DNA of 35,454 nucleotides from Thermoplasmatota archaeon. Its GTDB lineage: Archaea > Thermoplasmatota > E2 > DHVEG-1. Position numbers and translations under genes: made by a program. The stretch lies in NCBI GenBank assembly GCA_030619765.1, contig JAUXAU010000032.1, forward strand, positions 1 to 35,454, in the 5' to 3' direction. Of this stretch, positions 23,388-30,940 are shown in pieces; position 1 is the stretch's first letter, and the number at the start of each line of letters is the position of its first letter. The notes below the pieces were generated by a model. That model was not told the DNA's origin, searched no databases, and was given only the letters and a program-made list of their open reading frames with translations.

Positions 23388-24797
23388 TCAGATTTTTCCG
23401 AAGCTTTTACCCATCCAACAATACAGACATAATTTATCCTTGGGTGCCCCTATCGCCTCAACCATATCATCTAATAGCTGGTATCTTAGTGAGGTTACAC
23501 CTAAATCTTTTGCAATCCAATCAATCATTTTCTTATATTTCTCAGAATTAGAATCCAAATATTCAGAAACATCTTCGATATCTTTTCCTTCTAGCGCACG
23601 TATTGCTCTCCGGGCAGCCAACTCGTGAATGCTTCTTGTTGATAAATTATAGATGCATGGAAACATCAATGGTGGACATCCAGGCCTCACATGCACCTCT
23701 TTTGCACCAGCATTTTTCAATTTTGTAATTGTGAAATTCTTCAATTGAGTTCCTCTTACAATGGAGTCTTCACATAACACGATCCTATTGCCTTCAGTAA
23801 TGTCTTCATTTGCTATTAATTTCATTAACGCAATCCTATCCCTCATATCTTGTGTTAAAGGTGTGTAGCTTCTTCCATAACCTGGCGTATATTTCAGTAA
23901 AACTCTTCTAAATGGTTTACCAGATTCCATGGCGTAACCTATCGCATGAGCTGTCCCTGAATCAGGAACTCCTGAGACTAAATCTATTTCAACATTGTCT
24001 CGTTTTGCTAAAAATCCCCCGCTATTCTCTCTTACCTTCTCTACATTTATACCTTCATAAGATGAGGCTGGGAATCCCGTATAAATCCATAAAAATGCGC
24101 ATATCTTGTTGAGATGATTTCCCTCTTTTTTCCCCTCTATACCTTTTCTACTGATAAAAACAATCTCGCCTGGACCAATAAATTTTTTAATTGCAAAACC
24201 CAGGTTAGGAAATGAACAGGTTTCACTGGCAATGGCTGTCTCTCCTTCTTTTTTTCCGATAATTAATGGGGTAACTCCATTTCTGTCTCTAGCGCAATAA
24301 ATTCCTTTCTTTGTTAATAAGAGCAAAGATATAGACCCGTTAATCTTGTCATACATCTTTTCAATGCCATCGATTATGTTGTTGCCTTGGTTTATTAAGT
24401 ATGCAACAAGTTCTGTCGTGTTGATGTCACCATGATCTATCTCGCCGAAAGAGACACCTTTTTTAATTAGCATTTTCACCAATGCGTCTTTGTTAGTTAC
24501 CAAACCAGCGCAACATATGGCAAAAGGTCCAAATTTACTTTTAAAACTTAATGGTTGAGGGTCTTTATCAGAGATCACCCCGATACCTAAATTACTTTTT
24601 ATTTCATCAGAACCTTCATAAAACTTTGATTTAAACTGTGAATTAGCGATATCATGGATCTTCTTAACAGGCATTCCATCTTCATTAATAAAGGCTATAC
24701 CGCCGTATTCAGTGCCAAGATGACTGTGGTAATCAGTTCCATAGTAGAGGCTGGAAATACAATTACTATCACTCACAACTCCAAATAATCCGCTCAT
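23388..24797 (-). CDS. Amidophosphoribosyltransferase homologue with Ser in place of catalytic Cys2
   Basis: This is a 469-residue PurF-family protein. An N-terminal class II glutamine amidotransferase-like domain (1-230) is followed by a phosphoribosyltransferase domain with the PRPP loop RIVLCEDSIVRGTQLKN. PurF makes phosphoribosylamine in purine synthesis using an N-terminal Cys to hydrolyse glutamine. This protein starts MSGLFGVVS, so the nucleophile is Ser. The start is well set by GGGGGA eight bases upstream. I recall MSG-type PurF relatives in some bacteria and archaea; their reaction is not established to my knowledge. It may use free ammonia or a different amine donor. A TATA-like CTTAAATA precedes it. 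It is probably chromosomal. Confidence 0.82.
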   Translation of the reverse strand: MSGLFGVVSDSNCISSLYYGTDYHSHLGTEYGGIAFINEDGMPVKKIHDIANSQFKSKFYEGSDEIKSNLGIGVISDKDPQPLSFKSKFGPFAICCAGLVTNKDALVKMLIKKGVSFGEIDHGDINTTELVAYLINQGNNIIDGIEKMYDKINGSISLLLLTKKGIYCARDRNGVTPLIIGKKEGETAIASETCSFPNLGFAIKKFIGPGEIVFISRKGIEGKKEGNHLNKICAFLWIYTGFPASSYEGINVEKVRENSGGFLAKRDNVEIDLVSGVPDSGTAHAIGYAMESGKPFRRVLLKYTPGYGRSYTPLTQDMRDRIALMKLIANEDITEGNRIVLCEDSIVRGTQLKNFTITKLKNAGAKEVHVRPGCPPLMFPCIYNLSTRSIHELAARRAIRALEGKDIEDVSEYLDSNSEKYKKMIDWIAKDLGVTSLRYQLLDDMVEAIGAPKDKLCLYCWMGKSFGKI

Positions 24798-25064
24798 AGT
24801 TCCCCCATTAAAGGTGAAATCAATGATCTGTATTTAAGGATTATTAAATTTAAAAAAGAATAGTCTTCCATTAAAAGTTAAATAGTTGCGCGTTGTTCTA
24901 AACACATTCAAATTAATAGTATCACTATTAGTATCGTGCCTAACAACAAGTTTTCAACATGAAAAATTGACCAGATTTTTGTTAATTTAATATACAACAT
25001 CTAGCCATATTTCAAACTAATAGTTTTTTAAAGTAAGAGGTGTTTATTTTTGCATGTGAAATAA

Positions 25065-25556
25065 ATGGATAAGCTTTATGAAAATTCAGAAACAGGTTGC
25101 TGTCCACGATTTAACCCTGAACCTTGGGATGAAAAGGAGATTGCGTGGCAGAATAAACTATTTATCAAGGATCAAGTCAGAAGTTTTGCACACATTCCAC
25201 TAGGTTTTGGAAAAGTTATGATTAAAAATATGGAAATGATCAAAGAGGCAGATGCGTTCAATCCACAGCCTATCATGCTTTCTGATGAACAATCTGCTTG
25301 GAGAACCAATATATTTATAGGGGTAAGTAAGAATGTGTCTGGTGCAGAGATGGTGAAAATATCAGGAAGGTTTCTTACCAAAGTATTTGAGGGGCACTTC
25401 AAAAATATGAAAAGATGGATAAAAGAAATGGAAACCTATGTCAAATCAAAAAATAAAGATATTAAAAAACTGTACTTTTTTTACACTACCTGTCCTCATT
25501 GCGCTAAAGTATACGGTGAAAACTACGTCGTCCTCTTAGCAGAAGTATATAACTAG
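25065..25556 (+). CDS. Conserved protein of unknown function with CPHC motif
   Basis: This is a 163-residue protein. It matches in memory a conserved prokaryotic family, often loosely annotated as hydrolase, with CPRFNPEPWDEKEI near the start, VRSFAHIPLGFGKVM (about 37-51), GAEMVKISG and a C-terminal YTTCPHCAKVYGENYVV. The CPHC pair plus the N-terminal GCCPRF cysteines could bind metal or act in redox chemistry. No enzymatic activity can be assigned from sequence. It sits between the PurF homologue and the truncated dehydrogenase in the chromosomal stretch. Confidence 0.65.
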   Translation: MDKLYENSETGCCPRFNPEPWDEKEIAWQNKLFIKDQVRSFAHIPLGFGKVMIKNMEMIKEADAFNPQPIMLSDEQSAWRTNIFIGVSKNVSGAEMVKISGRFLTKVFEGHFKNMKRWIKEMETYVKSKNKDIKKLYFFYTTCPHCAKVYGENYVVLLAEVYN

Positions 25557-25641
25557 TGCAGTGAAAAAGACCTTGGTATTCTAAGATAGGCAAAGGTAAC
25601 AAGCAAGGCTTGTAACAATACCCAGCAAAAGATCAGTCAGA

Positions 25642-25985
25642 TTAATGGATATAAAGTCCTCCGTTGACATTTATTGTTTCACCGGTTATGTAGTTTGATA
25701 GGTCAGATGCAAGAAATAGGCAACAATTTGCTACATCTTCTGGAGTACCAAGCCTCCTTAATGGAATCTCTTTTATTCTTTCCTCTCTCATTTTTTTAGT
25801 GTAGCCCGCAATAATATCAGTGTCAATAGTACCTGGAGCTACCGCATTCACACAAATGTTTTTCTCCGCCAGTTCAAGAGCAAGACTTCTCATAAGACCG
25901 AGCATGCCTGCTTTTGACGTTGCATAATCTGCTCCATGGGAAGATCCCTTGAAGGCAAGCTGTGAGGAAATAAAAATTCTCTCAA
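25642..25985 (-). pseudogene. C-terminal half of a short-chain dehydrogenase (FabG-like), interrupted
   Basis: The open frame reads RIFISSQLAFKGSSHGADYA, then TSKAGMLGLMRSLALELAEK and VNAVAPGTIDTDI, ending ITGETINVNGGLYIH. These are the catalytic Ser, YATSK (Tyr-x3-Lys), the VAPG loop and the NVDGG-type C-terminus of classical SDR enzymes such as 3-oxoacyl-ACP reductase. The Rossmann half with TGxxxGIG is absent: upstream of about 25985 the frame runs into TAG and then into the promoter of the RHH gene at 26044. The N-terminal half is not in the window. The ATG at 25905 would give only an 87-residue inactive piece. Confidence 0.75.
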
Positions 25986-26043
25986 TAATCTACCAGTAAA
26001 CTTTATATATTCAGCACGACATATATACTGTTGGTAGAATATT

Positions 26044-26586
26044 ATGACTGAAAAACGAACTTCAATAAAAGAAAGGTCCATTTACGTGTATGTGCCTACA
26101 AACAAGATGGCTGATAGATGGAAACGTTTGGCAAAAAAATCAGGGCTCTCTATATCCCAGTATGTCCTAAATATCGTAGAAAACCACATCGGAGATGAGA
26201 GTATGGCTGCCTCCCAAGGGAATTTAGACAAACGGTTAGGTGAGTTGGAGGGGCAAAACAGCCAGTTAAGGAGTGAAAACCTTGCTCTCTCCAAGCGAGT
26301 AAAAATGCTGGATATATTGACTGATAGGTATGAGGAAGACCTCAAGAATTCGAGAAACCGTCAACTCCAGGATGAAGGTTCTTTTGAGGGTGACAGAGAA
26401 TATGAACCTAAACTCACCAAACTCCTAAAAGAAAGAGATATTGTCAAGGAGCATGAATTGCTCGATCTCTTGCACATTGACCCGGGTGATGCTGCATCGG
26501 TACGGGCTATAAATCAGCAGTTGGACAATCTCTTCAGTTATGGGCTTGTTAAGAGAGGTAAGGGGGGTCTCGTATGGATAAGATAA
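26044..26586 (+). CDS. RHH / coiled-coil / winged-helix regulator, second copy
   Basis: This is a 180-residue paralogue of the regulator at 13432-13995. The RHH part is ERSIYVYVPTNKMADRWKRL plus GLSISQYVLNIVENH. A coiled coil follows (LDKRLGELEGQNSQLRSENL), and the C-terminal winged helix has LKERDIVKEHELLDLL and NQQLDNLFSYGLVKRGKGG. RHH and winged-helix parts are conserved between the copies while the coiled coil differs. TATA-like ACTTTATATATTC lies 30-45 bases upstream. The end overlaps the recombinase gene by 13 bases, so the two are made together; control of integration is a likely job. Confidence 0.75.
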   Translation: MTEKRTSIKERSIYVYVPTNKMADRWKRLAKKSGLSISQYVLNIVENHIGDESMAASQGNLDKRLGELEGQNSQLRSENLALSKRVKMLDILTDRYEEDLKNSRNRQLQDEGSFEGDREYEPKLTKLLKERDIVKEHELLDLLHIDPGDAASVRAINQQLDNLFSYGLVKRGKGGLVWIR

Positions 26587-27527
26587 GCGATGACCAGGTT
26601 ATTGAAAAATTTGTAAAACACTGCATACGACAGAGAAGGTCGGAGAATACTATTGAGATATATACCAATGTGGTTAAGTTTTTCAGGCGGTTTCTTAACA
26701 GTAAGAGGCGACATCTTGTGGACGTTGATGGGATGGAAAATAAGGATCTGCTGGAGGCGTTTATGGACCATTTACGGGATAACGGAGTGCGTTCGTTCTC
26801 TCGTTACAATGTGTGTTTTTCCGCTTTGAATCATCTTTATAGCTATTTGGAATATGATGGGGTTATCAAACAGAATATTGTTCTCACTGTTAGGAAAATG
26901 AATCTTAAATCGTACAAAAAAGGAGCTGCTCCTTCGAAGCGGAAAATTATAGATGTGGAAAAGATGTCGCGTTTTCTTAACAGTATCATTAACCTTGAAG
27001 ACAAAACTATTTGCACTGTGCTTGTTAAGACAGGCTTCAGGCTTGATGAGTTGGCAAGCATCGAGGTCAACGAAATAAGTTTTGGAGACAACTCCATTAC
27101 ACTAAAAGATGGCAAGTTCTATAAACGCACTAATCTAAAGGCGTATTTTGATGAGGAGACCGAGCGTCTTTTGAAACGATGGTTGGCGAGGCGTAAGATG
27201 ATAGCGAAACCAGGGGAATCTGCGTTGTTTCTAGCGGAATCTGGTTGCCAGCTGATGGCTCCTGGTATCGCCTACCACATAACAAAATGGGCGGCACAGT
27301 TTGGTATCCATGACAAGAGTTCAGAGAGGATAGAAGATCGTTTTACAGCTCATAACTTCCGGCATTGTTTCACTACGTATCTCCGGCAAGCGGGGATGAC
27401 CAGGGAGTACATCGGAGAGCTCAGAGGGGACAAGCCGAAAGAGGTATTTGATATCTACTACCACATTGACCATAGGGACCTTCGGAAGAGTTACCTTAGC
27501 TCCATGCCAAAGTTCAATGTGTACTAA
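26574..27527 (+). CDS. Tyrosine recombinase (integrase)
   Basis: This is a 317-residue protein with an N-terminal core-binding domain (RQRRSENTIEIYTNVVKFFR) and a catalytic domain: Arg in VKTGFRLDELASI, Lys in LKDGKFYKR, HNFRHCFTTYLRQAG (HxxRH) and Tyr in FDIYYHIDHRD. The GH dipeptide before the Tyr is replaced by LRGD. It is co-transcribed with the RHH regulator and lies beside the interrupted dehydrogenase gene, so it likely catalysed that insertion. Size and order are standard for XerD-like archaeal recombinases. Confidence 0.85.
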   Translation: MDKISDDQVIEKFVKHCIRQRRSENTIEIYTNVVKFFRRFLNSKRRHLVDVDGMENKDLLEAFMDHLRDNGVRSFSRYNVCFSALNHLYSYLEYDGVIKQNIVLTVRKMNLKSYKKGAAPSKRKIIDVEKMSRFLNSIINLEDKTICTVLVKTGFRLDELASIEVNEISFGDNSITLKDGKFYKRTNLKAYFDEETERLLKRWLARRKMIAKPGESALFLAESGCQLMAPGIAYHITKWAAQFGIHDKSSERIEDRFTAHNFRHCFTTYLRQAGMTREYIGELRGDKPKEVFDIYYHIDHRDLRKSYLSSMPKFNVY

Positions 27528-27620
27528 ACCCTATATTTGATGTGAGTTAAGGATGCGGAAGGCAATTCAGTAATATTTAATTTTGAAAGGTGTATAATCT
27601 CCATATTGTGTTAATGGTCA

Positions 27621-27713
27621 TTAATTTGTGAAATGTCGTAACATTGCTACGATCGTTATCACAGCGGCCATGAACATAAAATAACAGATTAACCAGTTCA
27701 ACCTCAGTTTCAT
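27621..27713 (-). CDS. Small single-span membrane peptide, 30 residues
   Basis: MKLRLNWLICYFMFMAAVIT and on: two basic residues, about 20 hydrophobic residues, then a short polar tail, as in a one-pass membrane peptide. Its ATG overlaps the TGA of the zinc-finger ORF (ATGA). Support is the overlap and composition only; no homology is known. Confidence 0.35.
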   Translation of the reverse strand: MKLRLNWLICYFMFMAAVITIVAMLRHFTN

Positions 27714-27835
27714 AGTAACTTTTTCTCTTGCTTTTTTCTCTTCATATAACAAGTAACACACAATCCTTTCACCCTGGCTAAATTGTTACATTCAGGTACG
27801 CTACAGATTTTCCCTTTGTTGGCTTGGTATTTCAT
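27710..27835 (-). CDS. Small zinc-finger protein, 41 residues
   Basis: This is a 41-residue basic protein with CSVPEC (residues 11-16) and CVTC (26-29), linked by NNLARVKGL, a compact Cys4 zinc knuckle seen in small phage and virus proteins. The tail is Lys-rich (MKRKKQEKK). It overlaps the start of a tiny membrane ORF downstream by four bases. It is probably part of the second element. Confidence 0.5.
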   Translation of the reverse strand: MKYQANKGKICSVPECNNLARVKGLCVTCYMKRKKQEKKLL

Positions 27836-27907
27836 TTCTCCACTTTACTAACAGTTCATTAGTTAAAAATATATCTTAACCCACATATTGTGATAATGAT
27901 TGACAAC

Positions 27908-28318
27908 TTATTTTTGTTTCATGCTTTTTATTAATTTTCTGCCTTTCCGTGTTAACTCAATATCACTAACCTTTCTAGAACCTTGATACCAAAGATCTTT
28001 CATTTCATTGTTCTCCCAATATGTAGTTAGAAACTCCCTTTTCAACACAACAAATCCTTTTTTTTCCAAATTACGAATACTTCTACTAAAAGAAGATTTT
28101 AAACTCCAATCGTACCATATTGGATTAGGATTAACCATTCTAATTAAATTTCTCTCATGTGCCGATATGCTCTTCAAATCATCAGGTTTTAATCCATATT
28201 TTTCTCTGGATTTTTCATAGATGCTTCTCCAATCATAGAACGGGTTTTCTTCGTGTGATTCTTCTGCAATTACTTCAAGTATTATTCTCTGTAATTTACT
28301 TAATCGTTCTTTACTCAT
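27908..28318 (-). CDS. Winged-helix protein, possible regulator
   Basis: This is a 136-residue protein from the ATG at 28318 (MSKERLSKLQRIILEVIAEE). It has an N-terminal helix-turn-helix-like part, a central Trp-rich stretch (PIWYDWSLKSSFSRSIRNLE) and a C-terminal EKKGFVVLKRE wing followed by IELTRKGRKLIKS, the usual end of winged-helix transcription factors. The frame can be read from 28384, but the extra residues are hydrophobic and unlike a start. It is divergent from the methyltransferase gene, which it may control. Confidence 0.6.
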   Translation of the reverse strand: MSKERLSKLQRIILEVIAEESHEENPFYDWRSIYEKSREKYGLKPDDLKSISAHERNLIRMVNPNPIWYDWSLKSSFSRSIRNLEKKGFVVLKREFLTTYWENNEMKDLWYQGSRKVSDIELTRKGRKLIKSMKQK

Positions 28319-28512
28319 AATATCCTTAATGTTAATACAGTATATTAACTTTAAGAAAATTACCTTATCCTTACAACCAATCATCTATTGTTTTCTTTTG
28401 TTTTGGTTGATTAAAACTTTGTTTACGGTGTTTCCCCTGTATATCTCTTCTATTTCAATTATTTTTCTCTTATTAACAGTTGGTATCCCTATTATCCATA
28501 CCAAGCAGTTCC

Positions 28513-28538
28513 AAAAGTGTTTCCCGAGAAACACTTTT
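28513..28538. repeat. 11-bp hairpin, earliest member of the palindrome family
   Basis: AAAAGTGTTTC (28513-28523), loop CCGA and GAAACACTTTT (28528-28538) pair over 11 bp. The preceding GTTCC and the AAAAG start match the hairpins at 29377 and 29912, so this is an outlying member of the family in 29.3-32.4 kb. The interval 28385-28690 has no supported gene. Confidence 0.55.
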
Positions 28539-28695
28539 TTCACTGTATTGATATACCTCATATGCCCTTTTATCGTTGTTAACAGTAGGTTGGTTTTCTC
28601 TTATACCTTACGAAATTGATGTTTACATTGAAGTAAATGAGGAAAAATTATATAATCAATTGATTATTTAATCAAAATAGATTAGGAGATTACTG

Positions 28696-29274
28696 ATGAC
28701 AATTCCGTTCCCACAAAAAAGATATAAAATAATATATGCGGACCCTCCTTGGAGATTTAAAACTTGGAGTGCAAAGGGTAAAGGTAGAAGTGCTGAACGA
28801 CATTATAACACTATGTCTTTAGAGGACATCAAGAAACTGCGTGTTGCGGATTTAGCAGATGATGACTGTGCATTGTTTCTATGGGCAACACAGCCAATGT
28901 TAAAACATGCATTAGAAGTTTTAGACTCATGGGGTTTTTCTTATCAAACTGTTGCGTTCGATTGGATCAAAACAAATAAAAAATCCCCAGGTATTTTTAT
29001 GGGGATGGGTTACTGGACAAGATCAAATGCTGAATTTTGTCTTCTTGGGATAAAAGGATGGCCAAAAATCATAGACGAAGATGTGTCAGGATTAGTAATT
29101 AGTAAAAGAAGAGAGCATAGTCGAAAACCAGACGAAGTGAGAGAAAGAATTGTTCAATTGCTGGGGAATTTACCACGGATAGAGCTTTTTGCTAGGCAAC
29201 GTTTTCAAGGATGGGATGCATGGGGAGATGAAGCGGATTTAAATACTACACAAGAGATATTGCCAAAGAGATAA
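28696..29274 (+). CDS. MT-A70 family adenine-N6 methyltransferase
   Basis: This is a 192-residue protein with the MT-A70 catalytic motif DPPWRFKTW (residues 16-24), ALFLWATQPM, then AFDWIKTN, GMGYWTRSNAEFCLLG, and REHSRKPDE (the SAM-binding end). Enzymes of this group transfer a methyl group from SAM to adenine N6 in DNA and are frequent in phages and mobile elements. No restriction enzyme is nearby, so it looks like an orphan. TTAGGAGATTACTG precedes the ATG, and a TATA-like AAATTATATAATC lies 45 bases up. It stands at the left edge of the palindrome-rich region. Confidence 0.88.
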   Translation: MTIPFPQKRYKIIYADPPWRFKTWSAKGKGRSAERHYNTMSLEDIKKLRVADLADDDCALFLWATQPMLKHALEVLDSWGFSYQTVAFDWIKTNKKSPGIFMGMGYWTRSNAEFCLLGIKGWPKIIDEDVSGLVISKRREHSRKPDEVRERIVQLLGNLPRIELFARQRFQGWDAWGDEADLNTTQEILPKR

Positions 29275-29294
29275 TTCGTTATATTCTCTACTAG

Positions 29295-29314
29295 TTCCGG
29301 AGAAATCTCCGGAA
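29295..29314. repeat. 9-bp hairpin after the methyltransferase gene
   Basis: TTCCGGAGA (29295-29303), loop AA, TCTCCGGAA (29306-29314), perfect pairing, 20 bases after the methyltransferase stop. An A-run follows on the plus strand. It may be a processing or termination signal, or the first unit of the palindrome region. Confidence 0.5.
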
Positions 29315-29338
29315 AAAAAAGAAAGAAGAGTATCTGTT

Positions 29339-29486
29339 GAGAAAATATAGAAAAAAAGGAATATTTGCTAATTCCAAAAGCGTTTCTAAAGAAACACTTT
29401 CTTTGCGCTCTCCTGTCATTTCCAAAAGTTTGTCCCGGGCCATACTTTCTTTTTCCCCTATTTGAAAAAGGGACGCGTCCCCTTTT
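29339..29486. repeat. Palindrome module M1: boxed hairpin pair
   Basis: The module opens with GAGAAAATATAG and AAAAAAAGGAATA. Hairpin 1 (29377-29400) has arms AAAGCGTTTC and GAAACACTTT with one C/A mismatch. The spacer CTTTGCGCTCTCCTGTCA leads to hairpin 2 (29425-29448) around CCCGGG, with two mismatches. A third palindrome around ACGCGT (29465-29486) has one A/C mismatch. The frame recurs at 29883-29990 with different arms. Confidence 0.65.
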
Positions 29487-29525
29487 GGCAAAATATCGAC
29501 ATATCCTAAACTCTATATCTATTTT

Positions 29526-29761
29526 ATATACTGTGTAACGCTTTTAAAACCGTTACAGTATATTTAAAGGTTAAGGAGAAACTTGAATAAAGGTACTACA
29601 TCTTATCTGTGGCACGGATAGGTCTCTTTGGGAATTATTTTTCTGTCACAGAAAAAAAAGGAATAGATGTTAACTCTAAAACTATCTCACGTCGAAACTC
29701 CCCTCCCTTTTATAAATTCATTAGTCGAAAAACAATAATATATGATACAACTTTCGACGTG
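29526..29761. repeat. Further hairpins in the gene-poor interval
   Basis: ATATACTG-x2-TAACG pairs with CGTTACAGTATAT across 29525-29564 (one two-base bulge). TTTTTCTG and CAGAAAAA (29638-29656, loop TCA) follow, then the box AAAAAAAAGGAATAG, then CACGTCGAAA (29688-29697) and TTTCGACGTG (29752-29761), ten-base arms 54 bases apart. A 71-codon ORF across this stretch is not credible. No gene is seen from 29275 to 29880. Confidence 0.5.
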
Positions 29762-29882
29762 TTTGTTTATAAAACCATCTCTCTTTTCGACGTTAGTATG
29801 TGTTATTCAGCATTCCCCCATTAATTTGATATCAACCCATCGGAGAACGGGTCTCTTGTGATCACCATATCTAAATCGCCGA

Positions 29883-30001
29883 GAGAAAAAAAGGAATAGA
29901 TGCTAATTCTAAAAGTATTTCGGACGAAATACTTTCTTTGCGCTCTCCTGTTAATTCAGAAAGTGACACTTGGGTGTCACTTTCTTCGCAGAGAAAATAT
30001 T
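29883..30001. repeat. Palindrome module M3: same frame as M1, different stems
   Basis: AAAAAAAGGAATAGATGC leads to hairpin 1 (29912-29935; AAAGTATTTCG, loop GA, CGAAATACTTT, 11 bp perfect). The spacer CTTTGCGCTCTCCTGTTA is nearly identical to that of M1. Hairpin 2 (29959-29984) has arms GAAAGTGACAC and GTGTCACTTTC with loop TTGG, 11 bp perfect. GAGAAAATATT follows. The stems differ from M1 while flanks and spacing are kept. Confidence 0.7.
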
Positions 30002-30120
30002 AGTATTATGTAGCTTAGAAAGCTCTTGGTATAATTTTTTATTAATTTGTATTTCTTACACATTTTTACGCATTTATTCGTATTCTTCTTGTGTTGAATA
30101 TGGGTGTTAAAGCCTTGTCA

Positions 30121-30224
30121 AAAAGAAATAGTTGCTAAAATGAAAAGTTATGCCCATGGGCGTAAGTTATCGACGCGTCGATAATTTTGACATGCATGAA
30201 AATTTGCTGACGCGTCAGCAAGTT
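30121..30224. repeat. Palindrome array A: three 18-bp palindromes in constant spacers
   Basis: After AAATAGTTGCTAA come 30148-30165 TTATGCCCATGGGCGTAA (one T/G mismatch), a single G, 30167-30184 TTATCGACGCGTCGATAA (perfect), a 19-base spacer TTTTGACATGCATGAAAAT, then 30204-30221 TTGCTGACGCGTCAGCAA (perfect) and GTTTATCTTTT. Array B at 32.0-32.2 kb repeats the spacers and some palindromes. The interval from 30001 to 30120 shows nothing else I can name. Confidence 0.8.
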
Positions 30225-30374
30225 TATCTTTTACCTCTTTTTTGAGTTTTGCAATACGCAAATGTCTATAAAAGAGAGTATAAGGAATGGGCGATAATAT
30301 TCCCATAGGGAGTAATATATAAATAAAGGAATTTTTTAGTAACTAAAAAATATCGTTTTTAATATTTAATGAGG

Positions 30375-30503
30375 ATGATGTAATTGTTAGACATCTACTG
30401 TTATGAAAACAGGTAAAGTTTAAATATGGGTTGTTTGCCGATTTCTTAAGGAGGGCATATCTTATCTTGTGGCTGCCACAGGATAAGGAGAAAATATATG
30501 TAT
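30375..30503. repeat. Composite module A: conserved block plus variable CTG-loop hairpin
   Basis: A block with GATGTAATT, CTACTGTTATGAAAACAG, GTAAAGTTTAAATA and CGATTTCTTAAGGAGGGCATA-like sequence matches 32257-32339. It is followed by a 12-bp stem at 30461-30487 (CTTATCTTGTGG, loop CTG, CCACAGGATAAG; one T/G) and GAGAAAATATA. In the second copy the stem has another sequence but the same loop. The AGGAGGG just before the stem could be a ribosome-binding site masked by it. Confidence 0.7.
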
Positions 30504-30596
30504 ATCGGTAAATCAAAAGGAACTGGTTCTGTTTTGGCTACGACATCATTGCCGTATACAAAGAAAATCTGTACTGACGTCGGTACAGGGGTCTAA
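30498..30596 (+). CDS. Possible 32-residue peptide after the hairpin
   Basis: The ATG at 30498 follows GGATAAGGAG (part of the hairpin arm). The product MYIGKSKGTGSVLATTSLPY and on has no known relative. The palindrome at 30569-30588 (CTGTACTGACGTCGGTACAG, one T/G) lies within it. The parallel copy near 32.37 kb has no ORF here, so it is doubtful. Confidence 0.2.
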   Translation: MYIGKSKGTGSVLATTSLPYTKKICTDVGTGV

Positions 30597-30788
30597 ATAT
30601 GAATGATGGTGTAGATGAAAATAGTGCTAGCACTATTTCTGCTTTGAAAATGTTAGTCACTAACATTCCCTGTGTAGATGAAAAGAATTATGAATTTCTT
30701 TAGTATTAAAGTTTTTCATAATTTCGGTAGAGAAAATATAGAAAATGGAGAGAAATCTCTCCAATTTAAAAATGTAACCGGTTACATT
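30569..30788. repeat. Cluster of 18- to 20-bp palindromes with AAAAT/ATT flanks
   Basis: 30569-30588 (around GACGTC), 30619-30638 (AAATAGTGCTAGCACTATTT, perfect), 30649-30667 (AATGTTAGT, C, ACTAACATT), 30746-30763 (TGGAGAGA, AA, TCTCTCCA) and 30771-30788 (AATGTAACCGGTTACATT, perfect). Three of them share flanks of the type AAAAT before and ATTYC after. GTGTAGATGAAAA occurs before and between them. GAGAATAT and ATATTCTC (30827-30850) form one more hairpin. An 86-codon ORF through this stretch is not credible. Confidence 0.65.
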
Positions 30789-30940
30789 CCAGACGGAGAA
30801 GAAAACTCACAATTATCAATAAATGTGAGAATATCCTCTTTTATATTCTCATGGAGAAACCGTGCTTTGTCAAACTGTGTTTGTGGTTCAAGAAGCGAGA
30901 AATATATAGATATTAGAGTATCATTCACATACAATTGAAA

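Noticed and set aside
29609-29824. Plus-strand ORF of 71 residues
   Set aside because: It runs across several hairpins and a repeat box; codon use and composition look non-coding.
30678-30938. Plus-strand ORF of 86 residues in the palindrome region
   Set aside because: Its codons contain at least three hairpins of the palindrome family, and no ribosome-binding site precedes it.
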